Positions 25,224-34,275 of a stretch of 64,000 nt of DNA are shown piece after piece; the stretch's first letter is position 1, and each line of letters opens with the position of its first letter. A program made the position numbers and the translations under genes. The stretch covers positions 372,001 through 436,000 of the forward strand of contig CAWGZV010000001.1 in assembly GCA_963827155.1 (NCBI GenBank), given 5' to 3'. The stretch comes from UTCFX2 sp963827155 (GTDB taxonomy: Bacteria; Chloroflexota; Anaerolineae; Anaerolineales; UBA4823). Under the pieces are notes generated by a model. That model was not told where the DNA came from, ran no database searches, and saw nothing but the letters and a program-made list of their open reading frames with translations.

Positions 25224-25244
25224 CCCCTATGCTGCATTCGACTG

Positions 25245-25250
25245 TATAAT
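25245..25250 (+). promoter_or_regulatory. Second -10 element (TATAAT) for moaA
   Basis: A perfect TATAAT 31 bases before the moaA ATG. The -35 position (TTCCCC at 25222) is poor, which suits an activator- or repressor-controlled promoter. Confidence 0.4.
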
Positions 25251-25281
25251 CGATCAAAATATAAACATTTGTTGGTGAATA

Positions 25282-26262
25282 ATGGCTCTCGATCGTTACG
25301 GCAGAAAAATCCACTATTTACGAATAAGCATAACGGATCACTGCAATCTTCGCTGTCTTTACTGTATGCCAGATGAGGTCAGTTTTAAACCCAACGCTGA
25401 ACTGATGCAAGATGATGAAATATTGCGTCTGGTGCGGCTCTTTGCCGGAATGGGATTTGATAAATTCCGGCTTACCGGCGGCGAGCCGACTATCCGAGCA
25501 GGGATTGTGGAGCTGGTCCGGGATATCGCGCGTATCTCTGGCGTCCGCTCGCTGTCAATGACCACCAACGGCGTCCTTTTTTCCCGTCTGGCGATGCCGC
25601 TCGCCCAGGCCGGATTGCAGAGGGTAAACTTCAGCCTGGATACGCTTGATCCTGCGAAATTCAAACAGCTCACCCGCTGGGGGGATCTGGAAGATGTTTG
25701 GTCGGGGATCCGGGCTGCCGAAGAAGCCGGTTTGACCCCGGTGAAGATCAACGCGGTTGTCGTACGCAACCACAACGAACAAGATGTCGTAAATCTTGCC
25801 AGCCTGACCCTTGACCACCCCTGGCAGGTGCGGTTTATCGAGATGATGCCCTTCGGCGGTCTGACCGAATTCCAGGTTTCGCAGGAAGTCAGGGCGGACG
25901 AGATGCAAGAGCGGATTGAGATGCAGCTTGGAACGCTTGAACCTGTCAACGGCGGTGATCTGGATGGAGAGGCGCGAATATATCGACTCCCAGGCGGGCG
26001 AGGGACGGTTGGATTTATTTCGACGGTCTCACAGCCTTTCTGTGCAAGCTGCACGCGGGCCAGGCTTACCGCTGACGGAGTATTGAGGCTCTGCTTGCTT
26101 CGTGAAAAAGAAATCGATCTGCTTTCCCCGCTGCGTGAAGGCGCCAGCGACGAAGCGCTGAGAAGTCTGATCCTTGGAGGAATCTGGGTCAAGCCCTGGG
26201 GGCATCTGCTGGCGGAAGAAGAAATCCCGCTCAACCGCACGATGAGTCAGATCGGCGGATAA
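25282..26262 (+). CDS. moaA: GTP 3',8-cyclase MoaA
   Basis: 326 residues. The radical-SAM cluster motif CNLRCLYC is at about residues 21-28, LTGGEPT follows, and the C-terminal second Fe4S4 site is CASCTRARLTADGVLRLC. The protein ends in Gly-Gly, as active MoaA proteins do. It makes the cyclic intermediate that MoaC turns into cPMP, the first step of molybdopterin synthesis. It is transcribed divergently from the AOR operon, which needs the cofactor. The ATG at 25282 is supported by the conserved N-terminal DRYGRKIHYLRIS. Confidence 0.96.
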   Translation: MALDRYGRKIHYLRISITDHCNLRCLYCMPDEVSFKPNAELMQDDEILRLVRLFAGMGFDKFRLTGGEPTIRAGIVELVRDIARISGVRSLSMTTNGVLFSRLAMPLAQAGLQRVNFSLDTLDPAKFKQLTRWGDLEDVWSGIRAAEEAGLTPVKINAVVVRNHNEQDVVNLASLTLDHPWQVRFIEMMPFGGLTEFQVSQEVRADEMQERIEMQLGTLEPVNGGDLDGEARIYRLPGGRGTVGFISTVSQPFCASCTRARLTADGVLRLCLLREKEIDLLSPLREGASDEALRSLILGGIWVKPWGHLLAEEEIPLNRTMSQIGG

Positions 26263-26297
26263 GAGCGAGAGATGCGCTAAAGCGGCGGAAAGAATAG

Positions 26298-26352
26298 AAA
26301 AATGAAAACAAAGAGCCAGTGCTGATGCCGCTGGCTCTTTGTTTTCATTTTT
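26298..26352. terminator. Bidirectional terminator between moaA and the integrase-like gene
   Basis: A perfect 22-base-pair inverted repeat (arms 26298-26319 and 26331-26352) with an 11-base loop. The stem has a GC-rich core (GAGCCAG/CTGGCTC) and A/T-rich ends that supply a T-run on both strands. It lies between convergent genes. Confidence 0.93.
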
Positions 26353-26360
26353 GGAGCACA

Positions 26361-27278
26361 TTAATCTTGCTGCAGGCTGCGGAGCTTCATGCTGATTTCG
26401 CGCCATTGGATCTTCGACACTCCCAATTTCTGACGGATCTTCTCACTTTCCATCCCTTCACGGATATCGATCAAAGCGCAAGTCCAGCGGCACATGTCAA
26501 ATGAAAGGTGTTTGTCTAATCCGGCTTCTTCACTAAGGTCTTCGAGCAGGTATTCCAGGCGCCGCGGCGACCATGGGAAAAGCCGGTCTTTGATCTCATA
26601 TTGTTGGACATATTCATGGAAGATTTCCACCCAGGAAGGCTGAACAGCGATTTTGCGTTCCTTGTAGCGGTTGCGCGGGCTGGGGTATCGAACGAAGAGC
26701 TGCGGTCCGCCTTCAGCGTCAAGCTCGATGTGATTTAAACTGAGGTTCAGGCATTCCCCTTTCTTTACCCCGGTCTGAAACAGCAGTGTCACTAAGGCCA
26801 TTGGGCGTGTGTCCGGTTTGGGCTGGCGGCGGTGCTTCTCTGCGGCTTCCAGGATCCGTTCTGTCTCACTCTGGGTGAGAATCGTTGGGAGGGGGCTGAT
26901 TACCGATTTCTGGGGGACTTTTTCAGCCGGATCGATCAAAATAGCGCCGTACTGGTGCAGCCATCGGAAGAATGCCTTCAAGGAGGTGATCCGTCGAGCC
27001 AGTGATTTTGGGCTGCAGGGCACACCGCGTCCCTTTTGCAGCCAATCTAAGAACTGGTTGAGCTCGTTCGTGGTGATATCTCCAACGCCGCGGTCTGGCG
27101 GAAGGTAAGCAGCGAGCAGATTAAGATCGGAAACGAAGGCTTTGACTGTGTGAGGGGACACACCCTGGTCTTCCAGATATATGCGCCAGATTTGGATGGT
27201 TGGCGCAGGCAGGCTGCTTGCGCTGATGTGGGCATTGGAAATTAGGTCAGATGATGCCGAAGCGGTTACTGAAGACAT
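26361..27278 (-). CDS. Tyrosine-recombinase-fold protein with degenerate active site
   Basis: 305 residues. A SAM-like core-binding N-domain (RIYLEDQGVSPHTVKAFVSDLNLLAAYL) and a catalytic-fold C-domain are recognisable. Most catalytic residues are changed. The usual TGxR is TGVKKGE (Lys for Arg), HxxR is DMCRW (His lost, Arg kept), LGH is LGV, and no Tyr exists in the final segment (IQWREISMKL) where the nucleophile should be. The beta-hairpin Lys (ERKIAV) remains. It is more likely a DNA-binding protein than a recombinase. GGAGGG precedes the ATG. No att sites or mobile genes flank it. Confidence 0.75.
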   Translation of the reverse strand: MSSVTASASSDLISNAHISASSLPAPTIQIWRIYLEDQGVSPHTVKAFVSDLNLLAAYLPPDRGVGDITTNELNQFLDWLQKGRGVPCSPKSLARRITSLKAFFRWLHQYGAILIDPAEKVPQKSVISPLPTILTQSETERILEAAEKHRRQPKPDTRPMALVTLLFQTGVKKGECLNLSLNHIELDAEGGPQLFVRYPSPRNRYKERKIAVQPSWVEIFHEYVQQYEIKDRLFPWSPRRLEYLLEDLSEEAGLDKHLSFDMCRWTCALIDIREGMESEKIRQKLGVSKIQWREISMKLRSLQQD

Positions 27279-27501
27279 GGCGAAATCCCTCCGCGAAAAT
27301 TCATTCGTATAGTCGTTTATAGAGTTTAGCCGAAAAATCCGCCTTTGTCAACATCGCAAAGGATAAAATTCTATCTGCAGATTGTTCGGGTATAATCATA
27401 GGGATTCCCTGACTTAGGGCGGAGCCTCGATAAAAGCAACTGGTTAGGGAATTGGATTAGGAAAAAAAGACGCGACCGGAGAGGTCATTGAAGGAGGCTT
27501 T

Positions 27502-27930
27502 ATGAAATGGTTTCGATTGTTCGGAGTGATTAGCATATTCGCGGTTACGGCGATGGCATGCCAGATTTTCGGCAAGTCAGTACCAACTGCGGCTACCGAA
27601 GCGCCAGGGCCTGGCGGAGAGGAGTATCCAGTCGCTTATCCCGAGATTCCCTACCCCGATCCCACCGCACTCGCTGCACTCCAGTCACCACAGGAAGGAA
27701 TTCCTTATCCTGATCTGAAAGATGGAGATACAATCGAATGGTATAGTACAACAGAGTTGATCCTCGGTGGATTGGTGACGAAAGTCGTGCAGTCGCATGA
27801 TCTGACCGTTTATGTAACCCTCAAGGATGGACGCACATTCAAGACCTTCGAGCCGGCGATCGATGATGTTATCAAAGTCATTGAAGCTTGCGGCGATAAA
27901 TGTAAAGACATCGAGGTCGCAACCGAATAG
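27502..27930 (+). CDS. Small lipoprotein, unknown function
   Basis: 142 residues. A signal peptide (MKWFRLFGVISIFAVTAMAC) ends in the lipobox TAMAC. A Pro/Tyr-rich linker (PVAYPEIPYPDPT, IPYPDL) leads to a small beta-rich domain (DTIEWYSTTELILGGLVTKVV ... VYVTLKDGRTFKTFEP) and two C-terminal cysteines (ACGDKCKD) that may form a disulfide. GAAGGAGG precedes the ATG. A TATAAT at 27391-27396 leaves a leader of about 100 bases in which I see no known riboswitch. Confidence 0.7.
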   Translation: MKWFRLFGVISIFAVTAMACQIFGKSVPTAATEAPGPGGEEYPVAYPEIPYPDPTALAALQSPQEGIPYPDLKDGDTIEWYSTTELILGGLVTKVVQSHDLTVYVTLKDGRTFKTFEPAIDDVIKVIEACGDKCKDIEVATE

Positions 27931-27960
27931 CTGCGAATAAAATCGTCTGGTTAATCCGTT

Positions 27961-27999
27961 CGGGGAGGATCTTCAAAATAACATTGAAGATCCTCCCCG
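27961..27999. terminator. Bidirectional terminator hairpin
   Basis: A perfect 16-base-pair stem (27961-27976 with 27984-27999) and a 7-base loop, between the lipoprotein gene and the convergent HD gene. T-runs are short on both sides. Confidence 0.75.
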
Positions 28000-28030
28000 G
28001 TTTCGTTCCTCAGCAACCGAGCTAATTATT

Positions 28031-28606
28031 TCAACCCTCTGGCTGGACCTGCCCTTCCAATCCTAATTCCGGAGCGATCGATCGCATCGCCAGGATCACA
28101 TTGTCCACATGCTCCCAAAGAGGGATGCCAAAATCCGCGGTAGATTTCTCGATCTCCTCCCGATTGGCGCCGGCAGCAAAGGCGCGATCTTTCCATTTCT
28201 TCTTAACAGACGAAGCATTCAAGTCATATATGGAACGGGATGGCCGAACCAGTGCCACCGCTGTGATCAATCCAGTGATTTCGTCGCAGGCGGAAAGCGC
28301 CTTTTCCATCCGAGAAATCCTGGGCACCCCGGTATGGTCCGCATGGCTGAGAATTGCCTGGATGATCTCGTCCGATACCCCTCGCGCTTTCAAAATCGAG
28401 GCGCCTGCCTGGGGATGCTCTTCGAGGGTAGGATGGATCTCCCAATCGAAATCGTGGAGCAGACCGGTTTGACCCCAGGTTTCGACATCCTCACCGTACT
28501 TTGCCGCATAAAATCGCATCGCCGCTTCAACCGCGAGCATATGCCGGACCAGGTTCTCGTTCTTGATAAATTCTCTGACGATGGCGAGTGCTTCTGAGCG
28601 GGTCAT
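28031..28606 (-). CDS. HD-domain (HDIG-like) phosphohydrolase
   Basis: 191 residues. The HD motif is complete: His in LVRHMLAVE, HD in GLLHDFDWE, His in AILSHADH, Asp in LSACDEITG. Size and layout match small HD hydrolases that act on nucleotides. The substrate is unknown. Its ATG overlaps the TGA of the upstream YdcF-like gene (ATGA) once that gene's last frameshift is corrected, which supports both the start and the correction. Confidence 0.82.
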   Translation of the reverse strand: MTRSEALAIVREFIKNENLVRHMLAVEAAMRFYAAKYGEDVETWGQTGLLHDFDWEIHPTLEEHPQAGASILKARGVSDEIIQAILSHADHTGVPRISRMEKALSACDEITGLITAVALVRPSRSIYDLNASSVKKKWKDRAFAAGANREEIEKSTADFGIPLWEHVDNVILAMRSIAPELGLEGQVQPEG

Positions 28607-29265
28607 TGAGCCTCCATAGGAAAGATAGGTTCTTTTTTTCCGAGAATTGGCTGCGGCCGGGATACATGCACCTCCCAGAGGGCGACCAGCGTCGCAGGAG
28701 TTCGCGCAGATTCCACCAGGTCAGCGATCGCCGGTTATACCTGCGCTGGTCTGCAGGCACGCCGTTGGCGTGGATACCGAGCTGGTTGCAAACATATAAC
28801 GCGCGTGGCAGGTGGAAGCGCTGGGTCACCAGGATCGCTTCTTTGATGCCGAAAATGTCGCGTGCCCGGTAGCAAGTGTCGTAGGTCCTCCGACCGGCAT
28901 AATCCATCACGATGGCTTCGTCTGGCACACCCAGCTCGAGTGCGTAGCTGCGCATCGCGCCCGGCTCATTGTAGGTCACATGACTGTTGTCCCCGCTCAT
29001 TAAGATCTTTTCTACCTTGCCGGAAAAATACAAGTTTGCCGCAGTTGCCACCCGGTCGCGCGAACACCGGTGTGGGTCTTCCGTCCCACCATAATCCTGC
29101 CCCGAAGACAATCGCGGTCTTTTCACTCGGGACGGTGTCGACCGAGTATGTGCGACCGCTCCCGTATATGGCAGTGACAAGGCGAGGAACTATCATGGCA
29201 GAAAAAACAATCAGGACGATGATCGAAATAAGCCAGGTGATCATTCGCAGAATTCTCCTAAACAT
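28603..29265 (-). CDS. YdcF/SanA-like DUF218 membrane protein (two indels)
   Basis: About 220 residues after joining three frame segments. Segment 1 (29265 to about 29060) has one membrane helix and AIVFGAGLWWDGRPTPV. Segment 2 carries RDRVATAANLYFSGKVEKILMSGDN, GVPDEAIVMDYAGRRTYDTCYRARDIF and VTQRFHLPRALY, the DUF218 core. Segment 3 (from about 28695) gives ATLVALWEVHVSRPQPILGKKEP, the usual SanA ending. The first break looks like one extra base in TTCGCGCG, the second a missing G. SanA affects envelope permeability; DUF218 proteins may handle lipid-linked precursors. Confidence 0.78.
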
Positions 29266-29309
29266 AGGCCGAATTTTACCATCGCTTTGGGTATCTCAAA
29301 GCTTTCCCC

Positions 29310-29338
29310 TTGTCTGGAACTCACTAGGCGATTAGAAT
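29310..29338 (+). promoter_or_regulatory. Promoter TTGTCT-N17-TAGAAT for folC
   Basis: TTGTCT (29310-29315) and TAGAAT (29333-29338) are 17 bases apart. The -10 ends ten bases before the ATG at 29349, with no Shine-Dalgarno sequence, which predicts a nearly leaderless mRNA. Confidence 0.5.
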
Positions 29339-29348
29339 CCTTCAACTT

Positions 29349-30701
29349 ATGGATCCTGAGATCACTTATCAAAATACCCTGGAATATCTGTACAGCTTCG
29401 TCGATTACAGCCTCACGCATGATCTGCGCAACTTGCCGGATAAGTTCGATCTGGAGCGGATGCGGGCATTTATGGCGCAGCTAGGCCATCCCGAGAATTC
29501 GTATCCGGTCATTCATGTAGCTGGTACGAAGGGTAAAGGTTCGGTAAGCGCGCTGTGCGCCAGCGCCTTGCGGGCCGCGAGCTATAAGACCGGGTTGTAC
29601 ACATCGCCGCATCTTCAAGATTACGCTGAGCGAATCCAACTGGACGGTGAGCCGATCCCCCATTCGGATTTGGTTCGACTGGTTGATTTAATCCGCCCAT
29701 TTCTGGATGGGGGCACGCAGCTCACGACCTTCGAGATTACCACAGCCCTTGGATTCCAATATTTTGCCTCGCAGAGAGCACAGGCGGTGGTGGTTGAAGT
29801 CGGCCTGGGAGGCCGCCTGGATGCCACCAACATCGTAACCCCGATTGTTTCCGTAATTACTTCGATCTCATACGATCATACCCAGGTGCTGGGTAATACC
29901 CTGACCGAGATTGCGACCGAAAAAGCTGGGATCATAAAGCCGGGTATACCGGTAGTCGTCGCGCCCCAACCTCAGGAAGCGCGCTTAACGATCCAGAAAA
30001 TCGCTGCAGAGCGCGGTGCTCCTTTGATCCAGGTCGATACCGATTACGGGTTTTCTAGCACAGCAAAATCACTTGATGGGCAATCCCTGCAGGTCTGGTC
30101 GACATTGCCCGGGGAGGACCCTGGCTCGACCGAGTTATTCACTCCTCTGCTGGGAGACCATCAGATTGAAAATGCCGTTACGGCTTACGCCGCTCTCAGA
30201 ATTGCGAGCCAAAGCGGATTAAAGATGAGCCGCGAGAAGATCCAAAACGGATTTGCTGCTGTTTCCTGGCCCGGCAGGTTTGAAATACTGCGGCACACGC
30301 CGCCGCTGGTGGTGGATGCTGCCCACAACCGTGATTTTGCCCGCCGCCTCGCCCAGACTCTGCAGGAATATTTTCCTGGCTGGCCTGTGGTTCTGGTCTA
30401 CGGCGCTTCGGAAGACAAGGATATCCAGGGCATGCTCTCTGAGCTGATGGAAGGGGTGGATGAAGTGATTTTCACCCGTTCATACCACCCGCGTGCCATC
30501 GAGCCGGCTGCGCTGATCGAAATGGTCGCCTCTTACGGTAAGCCAGCCTGGGTGGTAAACGCTGTTGAGGATGCCCTCGAGGAAGCTTTGAAAATTGCAG
30601 AGGATCAAAAACTCATCCTGGTCACCGGAAGTATTTTTATCGCCGCGGGCGCACGGCATTCCTGGTACAATCGACCAGACCTAATGAATGATCCGGGTTA
30701 A
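29349..30701 (+). CDS. folC: Folylpolyglutamate synthase / dihydrofolate synthase
   Basis: 450 residues of the Mur ligase superfamily. The ATP loop GTKGKGSVSA is near residue 60, TSPHLQDYAERI near 90, TTFEITTALGFQYFA near 130, the VEVGLGGRLDATNIV motif near 155, and the central DHTQVLGNT. The C-domain has WPGRFE and VDAAHN. It adds glutamate to dihydropteroate and to folates. It is followed by lon on the same strand after about 40 bases. Confidence 0.94.
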   Translation: MDPEITYQNTLEYLYSFVDYSLTHDLRNLPDKFDLERMRAFMAQLGHPENSYPVIHVAGTKGKGSVSALCASALRAASYKTGLYTSPHLQDYAERIQLDGEPIPHSDLVRLVDLIRPFLDGGTQLTTFEITTALGFQYFASQRAQAVVVEVGLGGRLDATNIVTPIVSVITSISYDHTQVLGNTLTEIATEKAGIIKPGIPVVVAPQPQEARLTIQKIAAERGAPLIQVDTDYGFSSTAKSLDGQSLQVWSTLPGEDPGSTELFTPLLGDHQIENAVTAYAALRIASQSGLKMSREKIQNGFAAVSWPGRFEILRHTPPLVVDAAHNRDFARRLAQTLQEYFPGWPVVLVYGASEDKDIQGMLSELMEGVDEVIFTRSYHPRAIEPAALIEMVASYGKPAWVVNAVEDALEEALKIAEDQKLILVTGSIFIAAGARHSWYNRPDLMNDPG

Positions 30702-30741
30702 AGATTTAACCCATAATGAAATGGATTGATCGAATAAACTG

Positions 30742-33237
30742 ATGCGAGCGAATGATTGGTATACCCGTGAGGACGACGAAGAATTTGGCGAAGCGATGCA
30801 CCGCCGGACGGAAGAGCTTTACAGCATTCCGGACACACCGCCCAATTTAAATGGACTGATCGAATGTCCGGTCCTGCCGCTGCATGACCTGGTCGTCTTC
30901 CCGCACATGGTCTCGCCGGTTTTTTTGTCTGAAGAAGATGCAATTTCGGCGGTTGAAGACGCCCAGGCAAGAGACCAGACTGTCATCGCGCTGACCCAGC
31001 GCGATCCAGAAATCGACAACCCCGAACCAAAAGACTTCTTGCCTGATCGGTGTGGAGATGGCTGTGGGGCGGCTGCTCAGCATGCCCGATAATTCCAACT
31101 CTGCACTGGTTCAAGGGCGGCGGCGGGTAGAGGTCATCGATTTTGTGCAGTTGCAGCCTTACATGATCGTGCGTGCCCGCCCGATCTATGAGAACTCAGA
31201 AGTGGACCGCCAGACTGACGCCACCATGCGGACAGCCCGCGAGATGTTTCATAAATGCGTCCAGCTTGACCGCAGCTTGCCAGAGGAAGCCTACCTATTT
31301 GCACTCAATATCGAGGATCCCGGTTGGCTGGCGGACATGATCGTTACTGCCGTTGCCCCCCCCATCCTGGTACGCCAGGACCTGCTGCTGGTGCTTGACC
31401 CAATCGAGCGGCTGCGGCAGGTGATCAACCTGTTGGCGAAGGAAGCAGACGTATTAGAGCTTGAGGATGAGATCCATTCCCGCGCCCAGAGTGAAGTCGA
31501 CCGCACCCAGCGGGAATTTTACCTGCGCGAGCAGATGAAGGTGATCCAGACCGAGCTGGGAGAAGGCGATCCCTGGGTGCGGGAGATTTTTGAGCTTCAA
31601 ACCCGGGTTGAAGTCTGCAAACCTGCCCGAAGAAGTTCAGGTTCGAGCGCTGAAAGAGGTGGAGCGGCTTGGACAGATGCCCCCGATGGCGCCAGAAGTG
31701 GGGATCATCCGGACATATATCGAATGGATCCTGGATTTGCCCTGGACGACCAGGACCGATGACAACCTGGACGTGCGCCATGCTGCCAGTGTATTGGAAC
31801 ACGACCATTACGGGCTGCCGCGAGCCAAAGAGCGAATCCTGGAATACATCGCTGTCCGTAATCTCAGACCCAAACGCGCTCCGCCAGCCGATCTTATGCT
31901 TCGTTGGTCCGCCTGGAACGGGTAAAACATCCTTGGGGCGGTCGATCTCCGAAGCGTTAGGCCGAAAATTCGTACGCCTTTCTCTCGGCGGGGTCCGTGA
32001 CGAAGCGGAGATCCGCGGGCACCGGCGAACTTATATTGGCGCCCTGCCTGGTCGAATCCTGCAGACGATGCGGAGGGCGGGCACGATCAATCCGCTCTTC
32101 ATGCTGGACGAGATAGACAAACTCGGACAGGATTTCCGAGGCGATCCTTCTTCTGCCCTGCTTGAAGTCCTCGATCCGGAACAAAATTTCGCGTTTTCAG
32201 ACCACTATCTCGAGCTGGCATACGACCTTTCTCAGGTGATGTTTATCACCACCGCCAATACTACCGGCACAATCCCAGCTGCGCTGATGGACCGCATGGA
32301 GCTGATCGAATTCCCCGGCTATATCGAAGAGGAAAAGCTGCACATCGCCCGCCAGTTTCTAATCCCACGCCAGCTTGAGGAAAATGGGCTTCAAGAAGCC
32401 GAGGAATTCAATTCAGATGAGATTGTTGAGAAACCGTCGCCGATTGAGCTGCATTTTACAGACTCTGCCCTGGAGCGGGTCATCCGTGAATACACGTACG
32501 AAGCCGGTGTGCGCAATCTCGAACGCGAGATCGGGAAGGTGTGCCGCAAGGTAGCGCGCTTGAAGGCGGAAGGTAAGCGCTCTCCTTCCAATATTGGGGT
32601 GAATTCGGTCGAGCGCTTTCTAGGCCCTCCCCAGTTTTTCAACCTGGAAGCCGAACGCCAGAATGAGGTCGGAGTGGCGACGGCAGTTGCCTGGACGGAG
32701 AATGGCGGCGAGATCATGCCGGTGGAAGTCCTCCTGATGGAAGGCAAAGGGAATTTGCAGATCACCGGACAGATCGGCAATGTGATGCAGGAATTTGCCC
32801 AGGCTGCATTGTCCTACATGAAATCACGCGCCCCAATGTTGGGGATCGAGAATGAGTTCTTCGAACAGGTGGATATTCATATCCACATCCCAGAAGGAGC
32901 AATCCCCAAAGATGGTCCAAGCGCTGGGATCACGATCTGCACAGCTTTGATTTCGGCATTCACCGGCCGCGAGGTGAAACGCGATGTCGGGATGACTGGC
33001 GAGATCACGCTGCGGGGACGGGTGCTTCCGGTAGGTGGCTTGCGCGAAAAAGTGCTTGCCGCCCACCGCGCCGGAATCCGGACGGTGATCATGCCGCGCA
33101 AAAACCTGAAGGACCTGGTGGACGTCCCCCGGCGGGCACGCAATGAGTTGAATATCGTTCCGATCGATCACATGGATGAGGTCCTGGCAGTCGCCCTGGT
33201 TGAAGCCAAGCCCAAACCGGCTCGCCCGAGGGCGTAA
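30742..33237 (+). CDS. lon: ATP-dependent protease Lon (three frameshifts)
   Basis: About 830 residues when four frame segments are joined. Breaks are at 31044 (extra T; restores LPIGVEMAVGRLL), 31611-31612 (extra A; restores RVESANLPEEV) and 31881-31882 (extra C; restores ARQPILCFVGPPG). Domains: LON substrate-binding N-domain (PVLPLHDLVVFPHMV), coiled middle, AAA+ (Walker A GPPGTGKTS, LDEIDKLG) and the Ser-Lys protease (PKDGPSAGIT, GLREKVLAAHRAGI). All catalytic residues are intact, so the gene is probably functional and the sequence in error. Lon degrades damaged and regulatory proteins. Confidence 0.9.
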
Positions 33238-33465
33238 TAAAAGAACCCAGGCGAAGACCGGAGACCAGCCGACAGCAGGCAAGCCGGCGGGGAGCCAACC
33301 GCCAGCCGAAAAATCCTCCACGGTTCCTGCCGCCGCGACTTGAGCTTGATAGGCGCAATCCATTCTCAGCTTCGCAAGCGAGTCCACAATCCAATGCCGT
33401 ACTTCTCAAACGAAAGCCAGCCAGGTATTTAAGTTGGGGATTTTCGAATCGCTTTCGACGGGTTG
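33238..33465. other. Intergenic region between convergent lon and the TIM-barrel gene
   Basis: About 230 bases. I see no strong terminator, ORF or repeat. A 7-base inverted repeat (CGAAAGC at 33411, GCTTTCG at 33451) is too weak to call. Confidence 0.4.
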
Positions 33466-34272
33466 CTATGGATTATTGATCAGCTTGTTGATGCAGTTTC
33501 CCTGGCTCTCGATATCCTGAGCAGACGACCGCCAGTTGAATTTCTCCCCCACACCACCATATTCCAACGCCAGCATCCAGGGTGCAGAAATCGTTCCATC
33601 TTTAATGCGCGCCAGAACCCATTCCAGGGCGCGCCAATCCCCATCCAATGCGGGAAGGTGATCCAGCAGCAGCTCCCCGAACGTCTGCACACCAGTGAAA
33701 TGCAGCTCTCGGACTCGTTCTACCGGCAAGCTCAACATATAGAGGCGCTCATCGACGCCGAGGTAATGAGCACTGATCCGGGCATGAGGGATGTCCAGCA
33801 AGAAACCGCAGCCAGTCTCCTCCACCAATCCACGAATTAAGCTCGGATCGACCCAGGCGCGCAGCACATTTCCATTCGGTCGAAAAGGGACATTCTCAAG
33901 GATCAACCGCTCGGCTGGAACGACCTGCAGGGCCAAGATGATATCCGAGCGAATGCGCTCATACACAGCCCGGCGAAGCTGGGAATTGGTTGAGTTGAGG
34001 GAATTTTCCGGGAAATCGCCGCGCTTGCAGCCCAGGTGAAGGTTCACGTACGGGGTTCCGGTTTGATCAGCAATTTCCAAAGCTCGCTTCATCTTTTTCT
34101 CGCTGAGCCTGGCTCTTCCGGCGTCCAGCCCAAAATGGACTGCGACAGGCAGCCGCTGCTGGGCTTCCAGGATCAAATCCGGCCAATCTGGCAGTTTGAA
34201 GCGATCGAGCTTAAGCCGCCCAGCGCATGCCAGCACCCCTGCTTGAGTGGAATAATTGATCGCGAACTCCAT
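33466..34272 (-). CDS. DUF692/MNIO-like TIM-barrel protein
   Basis: 268 residues. A TIM barrel with metal-ligand-like residues at strand ends: AVHFGLDAG, VNLHLGC, LILENVP, CGFLLDIPHARISAHYLGVD, RELHFTGVQ and LALEYGG. The CGFLLDIPHARISAH stretch closely resembles the CGLLLDVNNxYVSA motif of DUF692, the multinuclear non-heme iron oxidase family that includes MbnB. A xylose-isomerase-like epimerase/endonuclease is the alternative. It is the last gene of the long operon, starting three bases after the mltG stop. No precursor-peptide gene is adjacent. Confidence 0.6.
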   Translation of the reverse strand: MEFAINYSTQAGVLACAGRLKLDRFKLPDWPDLILEAQQRLPVAVHFGLDAGRARLSEKKMKRALEIADQTGTPYVNLHLGCKRGDFPENSLNSTNSQLRRAVYERIRSDIILALQVVPAERLILENVPFRPNGNVLRAWVDPSLIRGLVEETGCGFLLDIPHARISAHYLGVDERLYMLSLPVERVRELHFTGVQTFGELLLDHLPALDGDWRALEWVLARIKDGTISAPWMLALEYGGVGEKFNWRSSAQDIESQGNCINKLINNP

Positions 34273-34275
34273 GAA

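Noticed and set aside
30742..33237. Programmed +1 frameshifting as the explanation for breaks in lon, alaS, mltG and others
   Set aside because: The break sites share no slippery motif, rare codon or stop codon, three breaks occur in one gene, and a few are -1. Sequencing error in short runs is simpler.
33411..33457. CGAAAGC...GCTTTCG repeat downstream of lon as a terminator
   Set aside because: A 33-base loop, only seven pairs and no T-run.
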